Both the position numbers and the translations under genes were made by a program. Shown here piece after piece: positions 24,272 through 32,928 of a stretch of DNA of 64,000 nt. Position 1 is the first letter of the stretch; every line of letters starts with the position of its first letter. Location: the NCBI GenBank assembly GCA_050955105.1, contig JBPBQZ010000086.1:12447-76446 (forward strand), read 5' to 3'. A model generated the notes under the pieces. The model was not told the origin of the DNA, ran no database searches, and worked only from the letters and a program-made list of their open reading frames with translations. This DNA comes from JBPBQZ01 sp050955105. Its GTDB lineage: Bacteria > Pseudomonadota > Gammaproteobacteria > Burkholderiales > Burkholderiaceae.

Positions 24272-24994
24272 ATGCCACGCGTATCGAGACAGCAGACTGA
24301 ACAGAATCGCCTCGCCATCGAGGAAGCCTCATCGCGACTGTTCCGCGAACAAGGGCTGCATGGGGTGAGCGTGGCGGAATTGATGGCGGCTGCGGGTCTC
24401 ACGCACGGTGGCTTCTATGGTCACTTCGAATCCAAGGATGCGCTCGCCGCACTGGCTTGCACGCATGCGTTCGAACAGTCGTCGCAACGCTGGGCCAGGC
24501 ACGTGGCGCGCGCGTCGACGGCGGCTTCGTCGGCTGGGTCAGCTTCATCGGCTGAAGCAACAGATGCGCAGGCAAGCCGAGGCGCCGGCCAAGCGGCGGA
24601 AAAATCCGCGCTGCGTGCCATCGTCGACAGTTACTTGAACCATCGTTCGCGTGACCACGCCGGCAGCGGCTGTCCGGCCGCCGGGCTGGTCGCCGACGTG
24701 GCGCGCGAAGCGCCGGACAAACCAGTCCATGCGGCCTACGTCGACGGCGTCAAGTCGCTGGTCGACACGCTCGCCAGCTTGCGACGCGATACGGTGAACG
24801 GCAGTGTCGGCGCAGCGGGCGCGGCCTTGAGCGCTCGGTCCGCCGCGCCGACCGAAGCCGACTATCAACATGCGCTGGTGCAGATGTCGACGCTGGTCGG
24901 CGCCTTGTTGATCGCCCGCGCCACGCGCAGCGATCCCATTTCCGACCAGGTGCTCGGGGCGGCCCGCGCGGCGCTGCTCGGCGCGGACGGTTAA
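24272..24994 (+). CDS. TetR-family regulator
   Basis: A 240-residue TetR regulator with an N-terminal HTH (about residues 10-55: RLAIEEASSRLFREQGLHG, AGLTHGGFYGHFESKDALA). The HGGFYGHF form is frequent in a Burkholderiales branch controlling oxidoreductase or detoxification genes. The C-terminal ligand domain is interrupted by an Ala/Ser-rich low-complexity insert (ARASTAASSAGSASSAEA, about residues 75-95). The start at 24272 is taken over an upstream ATG at 24227 because homology begins at MPRVSRQQTEQ. Divergent panE-maoC is a plausible target. Confidence 0.85.
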   Translation: MPRVSRQQTEQNRLAIEEASSRLFREQGLHGVSVAELMAAAGLTHGGFYGHFESKDALAALACTHAFEQSSQRWARHVARASTAASSAGSASSAEATDAQASRGAGQAAEKSALRAIVDSYLNHRSRDHAGSGCPAAGLVADVAREAPDKPVHAAYVDGVKSLVDTLASLRRDTVNGSVGAAGAALSARSAAPTEADYQHALVQMSTLVGALLIARATRSDPISDQVLGAARAALLGADG

Positions 24995-25134
24995 GCGCTG
25001 CCGCAGCGCCTTGTGGTCCGCCGACCTCGCTGAAGTTCTCTCGATCACTGCCCTTGCTTGCGTTGATAACCGTCTCGCCGGTTTTCTTGCACGCTGTTTA
25101 TTGACCGCTCTACCGTCCAGGAGCTTCGGACCCG

Positions 25135-26478
25135 ATGTTTGCCCTTCCCCTCTCCAGCTGGATGCACCGGCGCGGCCTTCATTTCGGCTGGGTTGTCGCC
25201 GCCGTCACCTTTCTCACCATGCTGACATCGTCGGCGGCGCTCGGGCTGCCGGGCGCTTTATTGAAACCGCTAGGCGGCGAATTCGGCTGGAACGCCGGCG
25301 AAATATCATCGGCGCTGGCGCTGCGCTTTGCCTTGTTCGGCCTGATGGGCCCGTTCGCGGCGACCTTGATGGAACGCTACGGACTGCGCCGCGTGGTCTG
25401 CACCGCGCTCTCGCTGCTGGCCTTGGGCATGTTGTTGTCGACCCGCATGACAGCAGTCTGGCAGTTGGTGGTGCTGTGGGGCATCGTGCTGGGACTGGGA
25501 TCGGGCTTCACCGCCGTGGTGCTCGGCACCGTCGTGGCGAATCGTTGGTTCGACAAGCGCCGCGGTCTGGTCATCGGCATGCTTACCGCCAGTTCGGCCA
25601 CCGGGCAGTTGGTGTTCTTGCCGCTGGCGGCCTGGCTGGTCGAGCATTTCGGCTGGCGCTACGCGGTGTTTCCGGTGTGCACGAGCTGCCTGATCACGGG
25701 CCTGCTGGCTTTCTGCTTTTTGAGAGATCGGCCGCATGAACTGGGCATCCGCGCATATGGTGCGCCGGCACCAGACCTCACGACTGACGACACGCAAAGC
25801 GCGACGGCCGCTGCCATCGCCGATGCCGGCCATGCGGGCCACGCAAGCCAAGCGTCGCTCGCCAAGTGGTCGACGCCGTTCGCCGTGCTCTACAGCGTGC
25901 GCGGCAGCGCGGCCTTCTGGATTCTATTCGGCACCTTCTTTATTTGTGGCCTGAGCACCAGCGGCCTGATCCAGACGCACTTCATTTCGCTGTGCGGCGA
26001 CTTCGGGCTGTCCTCGGTGCCCGCCGCCTCGGCGCTGGCAATGATGGGCGCGTTCGACTTTTTCGGCACCATCGCCTCGGGCTGGCTGTCCGACCGCTTC
26101 GATAACCGCAAGCTGTTATTTTGGTACTACGGCTTGCGCGGCCTGTCGCTGTTCTGGCTGCCCCACTCCACCTTCACGCTGTACGGGCTGTCGATTTTTG
26201 CGATGTTCTATGGCCTGGACTGGGTCGCAACAGTGCCGCCGACCGTGAAGCTGACGAATGCCGCATTCGGTAAGGAACGCACGGGGCTGGTATTCGGCTG
26301 GATTTTCGCCGGCCACCAGATCGGCGCAGCCGTGGCAGCCTACGGTGCCGGTTATGCGCGTACCTTGTTGCTGACTTATACGCCGGCGCTCTACGCGGCC
26401 GGCGCCGCGTGCCTGGTGGCCTCGGTGGTGGTGTTCCTGATCAAACGGCCGCCAAGGGCTGGCGCACTGTCACACTGA
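25135..26478 (+). CDS. MFS transporter (OFA/monocarboxylate-like)
   Basis: A 447-residue 12-helix MFS protein. It opens GLHFGWVVAAVTFLTML, then FGWNAGEISSALALRFALFGLMGPF. The A-like motif is MERYGLRRV and its second-half equivalent is GWLSDRFDNRKLL. NRWFDKRRGLVIGMLTASSATGQLVFLPL is characteristic of the OFA/MCT-like branch, which transports monocarboxylates and related organic anions. A charged, flexible loop rich in Ala/His (AGHAGHASQAS) sits between helices 6 and 7. It converges on the GMC oxidoreductase; there is no adjacent cytosolic partner on the same strand. Confidence 0.87.
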   Translation: MFALPLSSWMHRRGLHFGWVVAAVTFLTMLTSSAALGLPGALLKPLGGEFGWNAGEISSALALRFALFGLMGPFAATLMERYGLRRVVCTALSLLALGMLLSTRMTAVWQLVVLWGIVLGLGSGFTAVVLGTVVANRWFDKRRGLVIGMLTASSATGQLVFLPLAAWLVEHFGWRYAVFPVCTSCLITGLLAFCFLRDRPHELGIRAYGAPAPDLTTDDTQSATAAAIADAGHAGHASQASLAKWSTPFAVLYSVRGSAAFWILFGTFFICGLSTSGLIQTHFISLCGDFGLSSVPAASALAMMGAFDFFGTIASGWLSDRFDNRKLLFWYYGLRGLSLFWLPHSTFTLYGLSIFAMFYGLDWVATVPPTVKLTNAAFGKERTGLVFGWIFAGHQIGAAVAAYGAGYARTLLLTYTPALYAAGAACLVASVVVFLIKRPPRAGALSH

Positions 26479-26526
26479 CAGCGCCCGCCCCCGCCGCGGC
26501 GCACACCCGACGCGGCGCACACCATC

Positions 26527-28152
26527 TCAATTTATCGGCGCCGGCGCCAGGCGGCGTCCGCGCAACATGTCGGCGGCCTTCTCGCCGATCATGATGCTCG
26601 GTACATTGGTGTTGCCGCTGGGTACTTCGGGCATCACCGAAGCATCGACCACGCGCAGCCCTGCGATGCCATGCACCCGCAGTTGCGCGTCCACCACTGC
26701 ATCGGCATCGAGGCCCATGCGGCAAGTGCCTACCGGATGCGAGCGGTGGCCGGCATTGCGTCGGATCGCCTCTCCCAAAGCCGCATCGCTGTCGACCTCG
26801 CGGCCGGGAAAGATTTCACGTTCGACCAGGTCACGCTGCGGCGCGGTGCCGTAGATTTCGCGACAGATGCGCACGCCGCGAATCATCGTCGCCAGGTCTT
26901 CGGGCGCCGAGAACATATTGAAGGCGATACGTGGCGCATCACCCGGCTTGGCCGAACGCAAGCGCACGACGCCGCGCGAGCGCGGATGCAGCGCTCCGAC
27001 ACGCACCGAAAAGCCGTACAGCGGTGGCGCCGTCAGACCCGGGAACCAAAGCGTCGCTGTGTTATTGACGGACATGCAAATCAACTGCAGATCGGGACGA
27101 TCGAGCCCTGGCTCCGAACGCAGGAAAATATTGGCCGCGGCACCGTTACTGGCGAACAAGCCGTCGTGACGCAGAAACCATTGCGTCGTGAGCATCGCTG
27201 CACGGTCCATCCGCAGCGACTTGGTCATGCCCACCTTATTGCGCCCGTTGAACACCATGATCAGGTTCGGATGCTCGGATAAATTGGCACCCACGCCTGG
27301 CAAGTCGAGCACCGGCGTGATGCCCAGCGCGGCCAGATGAGCGGCCGGCCCGATGCCCGACAACATGAGGATTTGCGGCGAGCCGTAAGCGCCCGCCGAC
27401 AACACCACTTCACGTGCCGCGCGCGCCTGGCGCACTTGCCCACGCTGCACATACTCGACGCCCACCGCACGACCCTGCTCGATCAGGATGCGCGAGGTCG
27501 CCGCGCCGGTTTCGATAGTGAGATTGGGCCGCCCCATCGCCGGATGCAGATAGGCGCGCGCGCTGCTCGAACGCTTGCCGTCGCCAATCGTGGCTTCCAT
27601 GCGGCTGATGCCTTCCTGCTGCGCGCCGTTCGGATCGTCGCTGGCCGGGAAGCCCGCCGCCACCACCACTTGCCGCAGCGGCTCGAACAACATATCGGGA
27701 TAGTCCATTGGCGTGACGCGAATCGGGCCGTCGCCGCCGTGGTAGGGTCCGGCGCCGCGCCAGCTATGTTCGAGGCGGCGGAAGTAAGGCAGCACGTCAG
27801 CGTAGCTCCAGCCTTCCATGCCCTGTTCGTGCCACAGGTCATAGTCGCGCGGATTGCCGCGGATGCAGATCAGTGCATTGATCGATGAGGTACCGCCGAG
27901 CGTCTTGCCGCGCGGAATCGGCAGGCGCCGTCCGTACAGTTCCGGCTCGGGCTCCGATTCATAATTCCAGCTATAGCTGGGGTGCGCGAACACTTTGCGA
28001 AATGCCAGCGGCATGGCCAGCAGCGGGTTGCTGTCGCGACCGCCCGCTTCGAGCAAGAGCACGGAAACATCGGCGTCTTCCGAAAGGCGCGCCGCCACCA
28101 CGGCACCGGCCGAACCGGAACCGATGACGATGTAGTCGAATGATTGGGGCAT
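26527..28152 (-). CDS. GMC-family FAD oxidoreductase (choline/alcohol dehydrogenase-like)
   Basis: A 541-residue GMC oxidoreductase. The FAD-binding motif is YIVIGSGSAGAVVAARLSE (residues 7-25); GKTLGGTSSINALICIRGN and AGAYGSPQILMLSGIGP are the two PROSITE-type GMC signatures. The catalytic His/Asn pair lies in RSHPVGTCRMG (about residue 476) and SGNTNVPSIMIGE (about 512). Similarity is to BetA/AlkJ-type dehydrogenases acting on choline or alcohols. It lies next to, and convergent with, an OFA-like MFS gene. Substrate unproven; it is not adjacent to betaine aldehyde dehydrogenase, so BetA is not assigned. Confidence 0.88.
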   Translation of the reverse strand: MPQSFDYIVIGSGSAGAVVAARLSEDADVSVLLLEAGGRDSNPLLAMPLAFRKVFAHPSYSWNYESEPEPELYGRRLPIPRGKTLGGTSSINALICIRGNPRDYDLWHEQGMEGWSYADVLPYFRRLEHSWRGAGPYHGGDGPIRVTPMDYPDMLFEPLRQVVVAAGFPASDDPNGAQQEGISRMEATIGDGKRSSSARAYLHPAMGRPNLTIETGAATSRILIEQGRAVGVEYVQRGQVRQARAAREVVLSAGAYGSPQILMLSGIGPAAHLAALGITPVLDLPGVGANLSEHPNLIMVFNGRNKVGMTKSLRMDRAAMLTTQWFLRHDGLFASNGAAANIFLRSEPGLDRPDLQLICMSVNNTATLWFPGLTAPPLYGFSVRVGALHPRSRGVVRLRSAKPGDAPRIAFNMFSAPEDLATMIRGVRICREIYGTAPQRDLVEREIFPGREVDSDAALGEAIRRNAGHRSHPVGTCRMGLDADAVVDAQLRVHGIAGLRVVDASVMPEVPSGNTNVPSIMIGEKAADMLRGRRLAPAPIN

Positions 28153-28330
28153 TGCTGTCTTTTTGCGATCGTTTTCGAGATGCTTTTTTTTGAGACCATG
28201 CGGGCCGATGTGTCGGCTGCCATGCATGGCCAAGCGTTGCTGGCGCAGTCTCCTAAAGGCGCCGATTCTATCGCAGCGCCGCTGGCGCCGTGCGTGCGCC
28301 GCGCTGGACGGGGCGCACGCGCCGCCCCGC

Positions 28331-30490
28331 TCAGCCGGCCTGTAGCGCTACCTCGACGCGATCGCGTCCCCGGGTCTTGGCGCGATACAAGGCGGTATCG
28401 GCGCGCGTGATCAACGATTTCGCATCGTCGCCATGCATATAGCTGGCGACCCCGAAGCTGCAGCTGAGGCGCACCCCGCCGACGAAAATATGCGCTTTCA
28501 CGGCCACGCGCAGCCGTTCCGCCAAGGCTCGCGCGGTCTCGATATCGGTTTGCGGCGCCAACACCACGAACTCCTCCCCGCCCCAGCGCGCCAGCAGATC
28601 GCCGTGGCGGATCATACCGCTGACCAATTGCGAGATTTCAATCAACACCTGATCGCCGAGCGGATGTCCGTAGGCATCGTTGATGGCCTTGAAGTGGTCG
28701 ATGTCATAAAGCAGTGCACACAGCGGCAGATGTTCGCGCGCCGCGCGTTCGGTTTCGGCGACCAGGCTTTGATTGAATTTGAGACGGTTGAAAATGCCGG
28801 TCAGCGCGTCGGTGGTGGCCTGCTTTTCCAGGCGCCGCGCGCGTGCTTCCAGGGCCAGCCGGTCGGCCAGACGCATGTTGTCCTGCATCAGCCGCTCGGT
28901 GCCCATCAAATGGATCAAGCTCAGCACGGCTACCAGCAAGGTGGCCAGTATGCCGAGCAGCCGGCTGGCGAAGAAGCGATCGACCGGGATCAACAAAAGC
29001 AAGCTCCAGTCCGGCTGCTGCTGGAGTCGGATATAGGCCTCGTCGCCCTGCAAGGTGATCCACGAGTCGTCGGTCAAACGCTTAGAAAACGCCGGGGCGC
29101 CGCTGGCTACGGCGCTAGGCTCCGAGGACGCGTCCGTGGCACGCGGCTGTGGCCACAGCGGGCGGTCGAGCCACATCGGATTGGTTGCCAGAATCACCGT
29201 GCCAGCGGCGTCGGCCAACACAAAAGCGCGATTGAAGCGCGCGAAATCGTGTTCGAGACTGCGCAGGGATTTTTGCAGCACCAGCCGACCCAGCAGGCGC
29301 TGGGCCGCATCTCGCACATCGAACGCCACCGCATAGCTGCGCGCGCCATCCGTAGTGACGAAAACCACCCGATGCATGGCGGTGGCCGCCAGCAGCGAGG
29401 GATCGGGCGCGGCCGCCGTTTCCGACAACGCATCGACGACCGCGACTCGCATTAGTGTGCGCCCCTCGCGGTCGACCAGATATCCCACTTCCGCCGACGC
29501 CGCCTGCACGCTTTGGCGAAGCGCCGCCTGGGGCAATACGCAGCCGGCGCCCGCGCAGGTGAACCCCGCCTGCACGGCGCTCGAAGCGACCGTCATGCGC
29601 GCCACGCCGTCGAGCAGCGCGGTGTCTGCCGCCAGGCGACTCGACAATATATCAAGATCGCCGCTGGCCTGTTGGCGCACGCGATCGTTGTGCATCGTGC
29701 CCAGATATTGGGTAAGCGCCCAGCCCAAGCCGAAAATGGCCACGAATGCCAGCAGCATGCGACCGAACTGGCGTCTCAAATAGCGTGAATACTCCTGGCT
29801 GTCGCTCGCATCATTGAGTACCGACTCGCCCCACATCCGCCACACGGCGAACGCGGAAAGGCAAGCGGCCAAGCCGCGAATCAACTGTATCGGCGTGCCG
29901 GCGAGCAACCAGAACCAGGTTTCATCGAGCGTATTGGCTGGCCAGAAATCGAAATCCGGCGTGCCTGCACCCGCGCAGCAGCCGTAGACCGCGAAGCCGC
30001 AGGCCGCCACATATGCCCAACGCCCTCTTTTACCGGATAGTCGGCGGGCGACGCCGCACAGCACGGCGGCGGTCCAGAGCGCGCCCGGCAGTGCCAGCAG
30101 GTAACGCGAGCTGAGGTTGGCCGCAAAGACACCGCCATCCCAGCTTTCGTACAGCAGTACCGCGGCGATCGGCAGGTAAATCCAACGCCCGACCGAGGGC
30201 CAAGGCAAACCGGCCGCACGCAGCCGGGCGAATTCGAACAGGCCGACGAAAGCGGCGCCCATGATTACCGCGCGCAACGCGGCGAACCAGCTCGCGTCGC
30301 CCACGCTGAGCGCCAGCAAGTCGAGCCATTCGCCAGCGCCGTGCAATATCCCGAAAAAGCCCAAGAGCCGCCAGGCAAAGCGGCTGGGCGCGCGCCGCGC
30401 AATGGCTAGACAGACGACGCCAAGCAGGACGAAGGAAAGTCCGTAGAAGAAGAAAATGAAATCGAGCTGAGTAACAAAAAAATCAGCCAT
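28331..30490 (-). CDS. Membrane-bound diguanylate cyclase (GGDEF)
   Basis: A 719-residue c-di-GMP-synthesising enzyme. The N-terminal ~210 residues contain about 7 hydrophobic helices (MASE-like sensor: LDFIFFFYGLSFVLLGVVCLAIA onward). A further TM helix follows (about 240-262, MLLAFVAIFGLGWALTQYL), then an extracytoplasmic sensor region (about 265-505), another TM helix (about 515-535), a short coiled coil and a GGDEF domain (about 560-719). The active site is GGEEF (637-641), and the inhibitory I-site R628-H-G-D631 sits 5 residues upstream, so the enzyme should be active and product-inhibited. Signal unknown. Confidence 0.88.
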   Translation of the reverse strand: MADFFVTQLDFIFFFYGLSFVLLGVVCLAIARRAPSRFAWRLLGFFGILHGAGEWLDLLALSVGDASWFAALRAVIMGAAFVGLFEFARLRAAGLPWPSVGRWIYLPIAAVLLYESWDGGVFAANLSSRYLLALPGALWTAAVLCGVARRLSGKRGRWAYVAACGFAVYGCCAGAGTPDFDFWPANTLDETWFWLLAGTPIQLIRGLAACLSAFAVWRMWGESVLNDASDSQEYSRYLRRQFGRMLLAFVAIFGLGWALTQYLGTMHNDRVRQQASGDLDILSSRLAADTALLDGVARMTVASSAVQAGFTCAGAGCVLPQAALRQSVQAASAEVGYLVDREGRTLMRVAVVDALSETAAAPDPSLLAATAMHRVVFVTTDGARSYAVAFDVRDAAQRLLGRLVLQKSLRSLEHDFARFNRAFVLADAAGTVILATNPMWLDRPLWPQPRATDASSEPSAVASGAPAFSKRLTDDSWITLQGDEAYIRLQQQPDWSLLLLIPVDRFFASRLLGILATLLVAVLSLIHLMGTERLMQDNMRLADRLALEARARRLEKQATTDALTGIFNRLKFNQSLVAETERAAREHLPLCALLYDIDHFKAINDAYGHPLGDQVLIEISQLVSGMIRHGDLLARWGGEEFVVLAPQTDIETARALAERLRVAVKAHIFVGGVRLSCSFGVASYMHGDDAKSLITRADTALYRAKTRGRDRVEVALQAG

Positions 30491-30606
30491 GTCTTCCGCT
30501 GGCGTTTGTTTTAGTTTTGTTCGTACACCGTGGCAGTATAGCCTCGCCTATCTCGATAACTTGCAAACCTTTCGGCAGACCTGCTTTAGGGGAATTTCTC
30601 TGTAGA

Positions 30607-30635
30607 ACGACGGCGCCAGGGGCGCGCGCCGTCGT
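30607..30635 (-). terminator. Strong hairpin downstream of ada
   Basis: ACGACGGCG (30607-30615) and CGCCGTCGT (30627-30635) form a perfect 9-bp stem with an 11-nt loop, 29 bp after the ada stop. No T-run follows, so it may be a weak or Rho-assisted terminator. Confidence 0.4.
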
Positions 30636-30663
30636 GACCGCGCGCGGGGGACGATAGCGCCGC

Positions 30664-31746
30664 CTAATTACTTTCGCGATCCAGCAAAGCGCGTTTGCGC
30701 GCAACGCCCCAGCGATAGCCGGACAACTCACCGTCGCTGCGCACCACGCGATGGCAGGGAATGGCCACCGCCAGGCTGTTGGCGCCGCAGGCCTGCGCCA
30801 CCGCACGCACGGCTTTCGGCGCGCCGATGCGCGCGGCGATTTGCGCGTAGCTGGCGGTCTCGCCGAGGGGAATTTCGCGCAAGGCCTGCCAGACGCGTTC
30901 CTGGAACGCTGTGCCGCGTATGTCCAACGGCAGGTCGAGCCCGAGTGCCGGCAATTCGACGAAGCCCACCACTTGCGCCACCAAGGCCTCGAAAGCCGCA
31001 TCGCCACCCAGCAGCGTGGCGCGTGGAAAGCGATCTTGCAGCTCGCGCGCCAGTCTGTCGGGATCGTCGCCAAGCGAAATTGCGCAGACGCCGCGCGCGC
31101 TTTGCGCCACCAGAATGGCGCCGAGTGAACATTGGCCGATGGCGAAGCGGATTTCGGTGTTCTCGCCACCGGCCCGATAGCTGCTGGCCGTCATGCCCAG
31201 CATGCGGTCCGAGGCGGCATAGAAACGCCCGTTGGAATTGAAGCCGGCGTCGTAGAGTGCCGCCGTCACCGACGCACTGTGGCCGAGCGCCTGTCTCAAT
31301 TTATGGGCGCGCTGCGCATCCGCGTAGGCCTTGGGAGTCAGGCCGGTGATCGCTTTGAAGACACGATGAAAGTGATACGGGCTCATGCCGGCGCTGGCCG
31401 CCAGCGTCTTCAATTCCGGGATCGCCTCCGCCGCGTCGATTTCCCGGCACGCCGCGTCGACCAGCGCCGCGTGGTGCGCGGCCACGCTGCTGGCGTCGGC
31501 AGCCTGACGGCGGCTGGGTCGATAGCCGGCGGCCTCAGCCGCCTCGGGCGTGGAGAAGAACTCGACATTTTCGAGACGCGGCAAACGCGATGCGCTGCTC
31601 GGCCGACAATAGACGCCGGTGGTTTTCACCGCGTAGACAAACTGTGCATCGGCGCTGGCATCGCGCGCCAATACCGCCAGCCAGCGCGGATCGACCGGCG
31701 TCGCGGTGCCCGACTCGCTCGCTGCGGCTTCAAGGGATCGCTTCAT
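30664..31746 (-). CDS. ada: Ada-type AraC regulator/O6-alkylguanine-DNA methyltransferase with degenerate zinc domain
   Basis: A 360-residue protein with Ada architecture. The N-terminal zinc/methylphosphotriester domain (about 20-85) precedes AraC-type HTHs (about 100-180; AGMSPYHFHRVFKAITGLTPKAY) and a C-terminal methyltransferase domain (about 190-360) with the acceptor site IPCHRVVRSDGELSGYRWG (C331). In E. coli Ada four cysteines (CRPSC and RPCKRC contexts) bind zinc. Here only the first remains (C47 in TTGVYCRPSSASR); the others are Ser51, Ser78 and Gln81 (YRPSRRQ). Methylphosphotriester sensing and methylation-triggered activation are therefore probably lost, while O6-methylguanine repair should be kept. 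The start at 31746 follows family homology; no clear Shine-Dalgarno. Confidence 0.87.
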   Translation of the reverse strand: MKRSLEAAASESGTATPVDPRWLAVLARDASADAQFVYAVKTTGVYCRPSSASRLPRLENVEFFSTPEAAEAAGYRPSRRQAADASSVAAHHAALVDAACREIDAAEAIPELKTLAASAGMSPYHFHRVFKAITGLTPKAYADAQRAHKLRQALGHSASVTAALYDAGFNSNGRFYAASDRMLGMTASSYRAGGENTEIRFAIGQCSLGAILVAQSARGVCAISLGDDPDRLARELQDRFPRATLLGGDAAFEALVAQVVGFVELPALGLDLPLDIRGTAFQERVWQALREIPLGETASYAQIAARIGAPKAVRAVAQACGANSLAVAIPCHRVVRSDGELSGYRWGVARKRALLDRESN

Positions 31747-31912
31747 GGGATTTTTGGGAAAGGAGACGCTTGGCGTCGATGCAGGCACTGTAGAGCGCCC
31801 TCGCACCGTCCGCACTCCGCCGCTTGCGGTCAAATTCCGTCAAGCATACCGCAGGGCTGCCGCTGCCTCGGTATGGCGCGCCTGAGCGGCGATGCCGCTG
31901 GCTTTCAGCGCT

Positions 31913-32282
31913 TCAAACCCGCGCCGCAACCCGACTCGAATGGCCATTCACACCGTTCCAACGTGCCGCCAACGCCAGCACGCCGGGCATCAACACTGCC
32001 CAGCCGGCGGCCAGCGCAACAGCGCCGGCATCACTTCGGGGAAGCGTACCGCACCCAGCGCCGCACCGGCGCGGAATGACATCGGCCCGGCGATGCCCCC
32101 GAGCACTGCGGCTAAGCACCAGCGTCCCTTGAGCCAGTCGAACAGGGTGTTGAACTGGACCGCAAACAAGGCCCATAGGGCCAGGATCCAATAAGGCGCA
32201 GTCCCCGCCATCAGCACGCCGTTCGGATAGACCAACAAGCCGGTGCGGGCCAGCAGGCTTTCCCAGAGCGGGAAAATCTCAG
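31913..32282 (-). pseudogene. DUF2878 membrane protein remnant (5'-truncated, frameshifted)
   Basis: Minus-strand translation shows a DUF2878-like protein: WESLLARTGLLVYPNGVLM, AGTAPYWILALWALFAVQFN and LKGRWCLAAVLGGIAGPMSF, running to a stop at 31990. The C-terminal part (ALAAGWAVLMPGVLALAARW) continues in another reading frame to 31913, so a single-base frameshift lies near 32010-32025. At the 5' end the frame runs into the DUF2177 gene, and about 60 N-terminal residues are missing. In other bacteria DUF2878 and DUF2177 genes sit in the same Cfa/COG2907 neighbourhood, so this is an original locus member that has decayed. Confidence 0.75.
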
Positions 32283-32683
32283 CGCCCCAGCCAGAGTGCG
32301 ACGCGATAGCCCACGCCTGCCGCGACCGCGCTGACGACGATACCCCAGATGGTGTCCACCAATACCAGCGTGAGGTTCCAGCGCGCGAGCGTCGCGTAGT
32401 TGGTCAGCTCATAAGTGGTGTAGGCAATCAGCCCAAGCATGGCGCCGCGCAATACCGCGGTGCCGAGCGACTGGGTTTCGAAAGCCGGCGCTACCGCGAA
32501 GAAGATCAGTCCGATGAAATACACCAGATAAAACAGCAGGCCCGCGCCCAGTCGCATCGGATCGGCCAGCCAATCGCCCAGCGCATGGCGAAACATCGAT
32601 ACGCCGGCCAAACTGAGATAGGCGAAATCAAGGGCGAAGAACACCACCCCGCTGGCGATATAGGCAATCAGGTAACGCGACAT
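32279..32683 (-). CDS. DUF2177 family membrane protein
   Basis: A 134-residue integral membrane protein with four predicted helices (YLIAYIASGVVFFALDFAYL; GLLFYLVYFIGLIFFAVAPA; AVLRGAMLGLIAYTTYELTN; LVLVDTIWGIVVSAVAAGVG). The FALDFAYLSLAG and TYELTNYATLARW motifs are typical of DUF2177. Function is unknown, but it recurs beside cyclopropane-synthase-like and COG2907 genes, as here. Confidence 0.87.
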   Translation of the reverse strand: MSRYLIAYIASGVVFFALDFAYLSLAGVSMFRHALGDWLADPMRLGAGLLFYLVYFIGLIFFAVAPAFETQSLGTAVLRGAMLGLIAYTTYELTNYATLARWNLTLVLVDTIWGIVVSAVAAGVGYRVALWLGR

Positions 32684-32744
32684 ATGCGACAGGCCTCTGC
32701 TACGTTGTACCGCCGGTCAGATTGACAGGCGGTCGTATCAAAAA

Positions 32745-32925
32745 TCAAACACCGCCGAGGAAATCCATCTTGCCGAGCGGCACGCCCTGGTGCCGCAAGA
32801 TGTCGTAGGCAGTGGTGACGTGGAAGAAGAAATTCGGCAGCGCGAACTTCAATAAATAGTCTTGGCTGGCGAAATCGTGCGAGCCCGAGGCAAACTTCAC
32901 GGTCACGGTACGAGCTTCGCTGCGG
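32745..32925 (-). pseudogene. DUF1993 C-terminal fragment
   Basis: The minus-strand frame ending at TGA 32747-32745 encodes EARTVTVKFASGSHDFASQD, then YLLKFALPNFFFHVTTAYD, then ILRHQGVPLGKMDFLGGV. This matches only the last ~60 residues of DUF1993 proteins (about 170 residues, DinB-like fold). The 5' side runs directly into the stop codon of the methyltransferase gene, so the first ~110 residues are deleted. No start codon or ribosome site supports expression. Confidence 0.8.
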
Positions 32926-32928
32926 CTC

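Noticed and set aside
26527..28152. Naming the GMC oxidoreductase betA (choline dehydrogenase)
   Set aside because: Signatures are shared by the whole GMC family and no betB or betI gene is adjacent.
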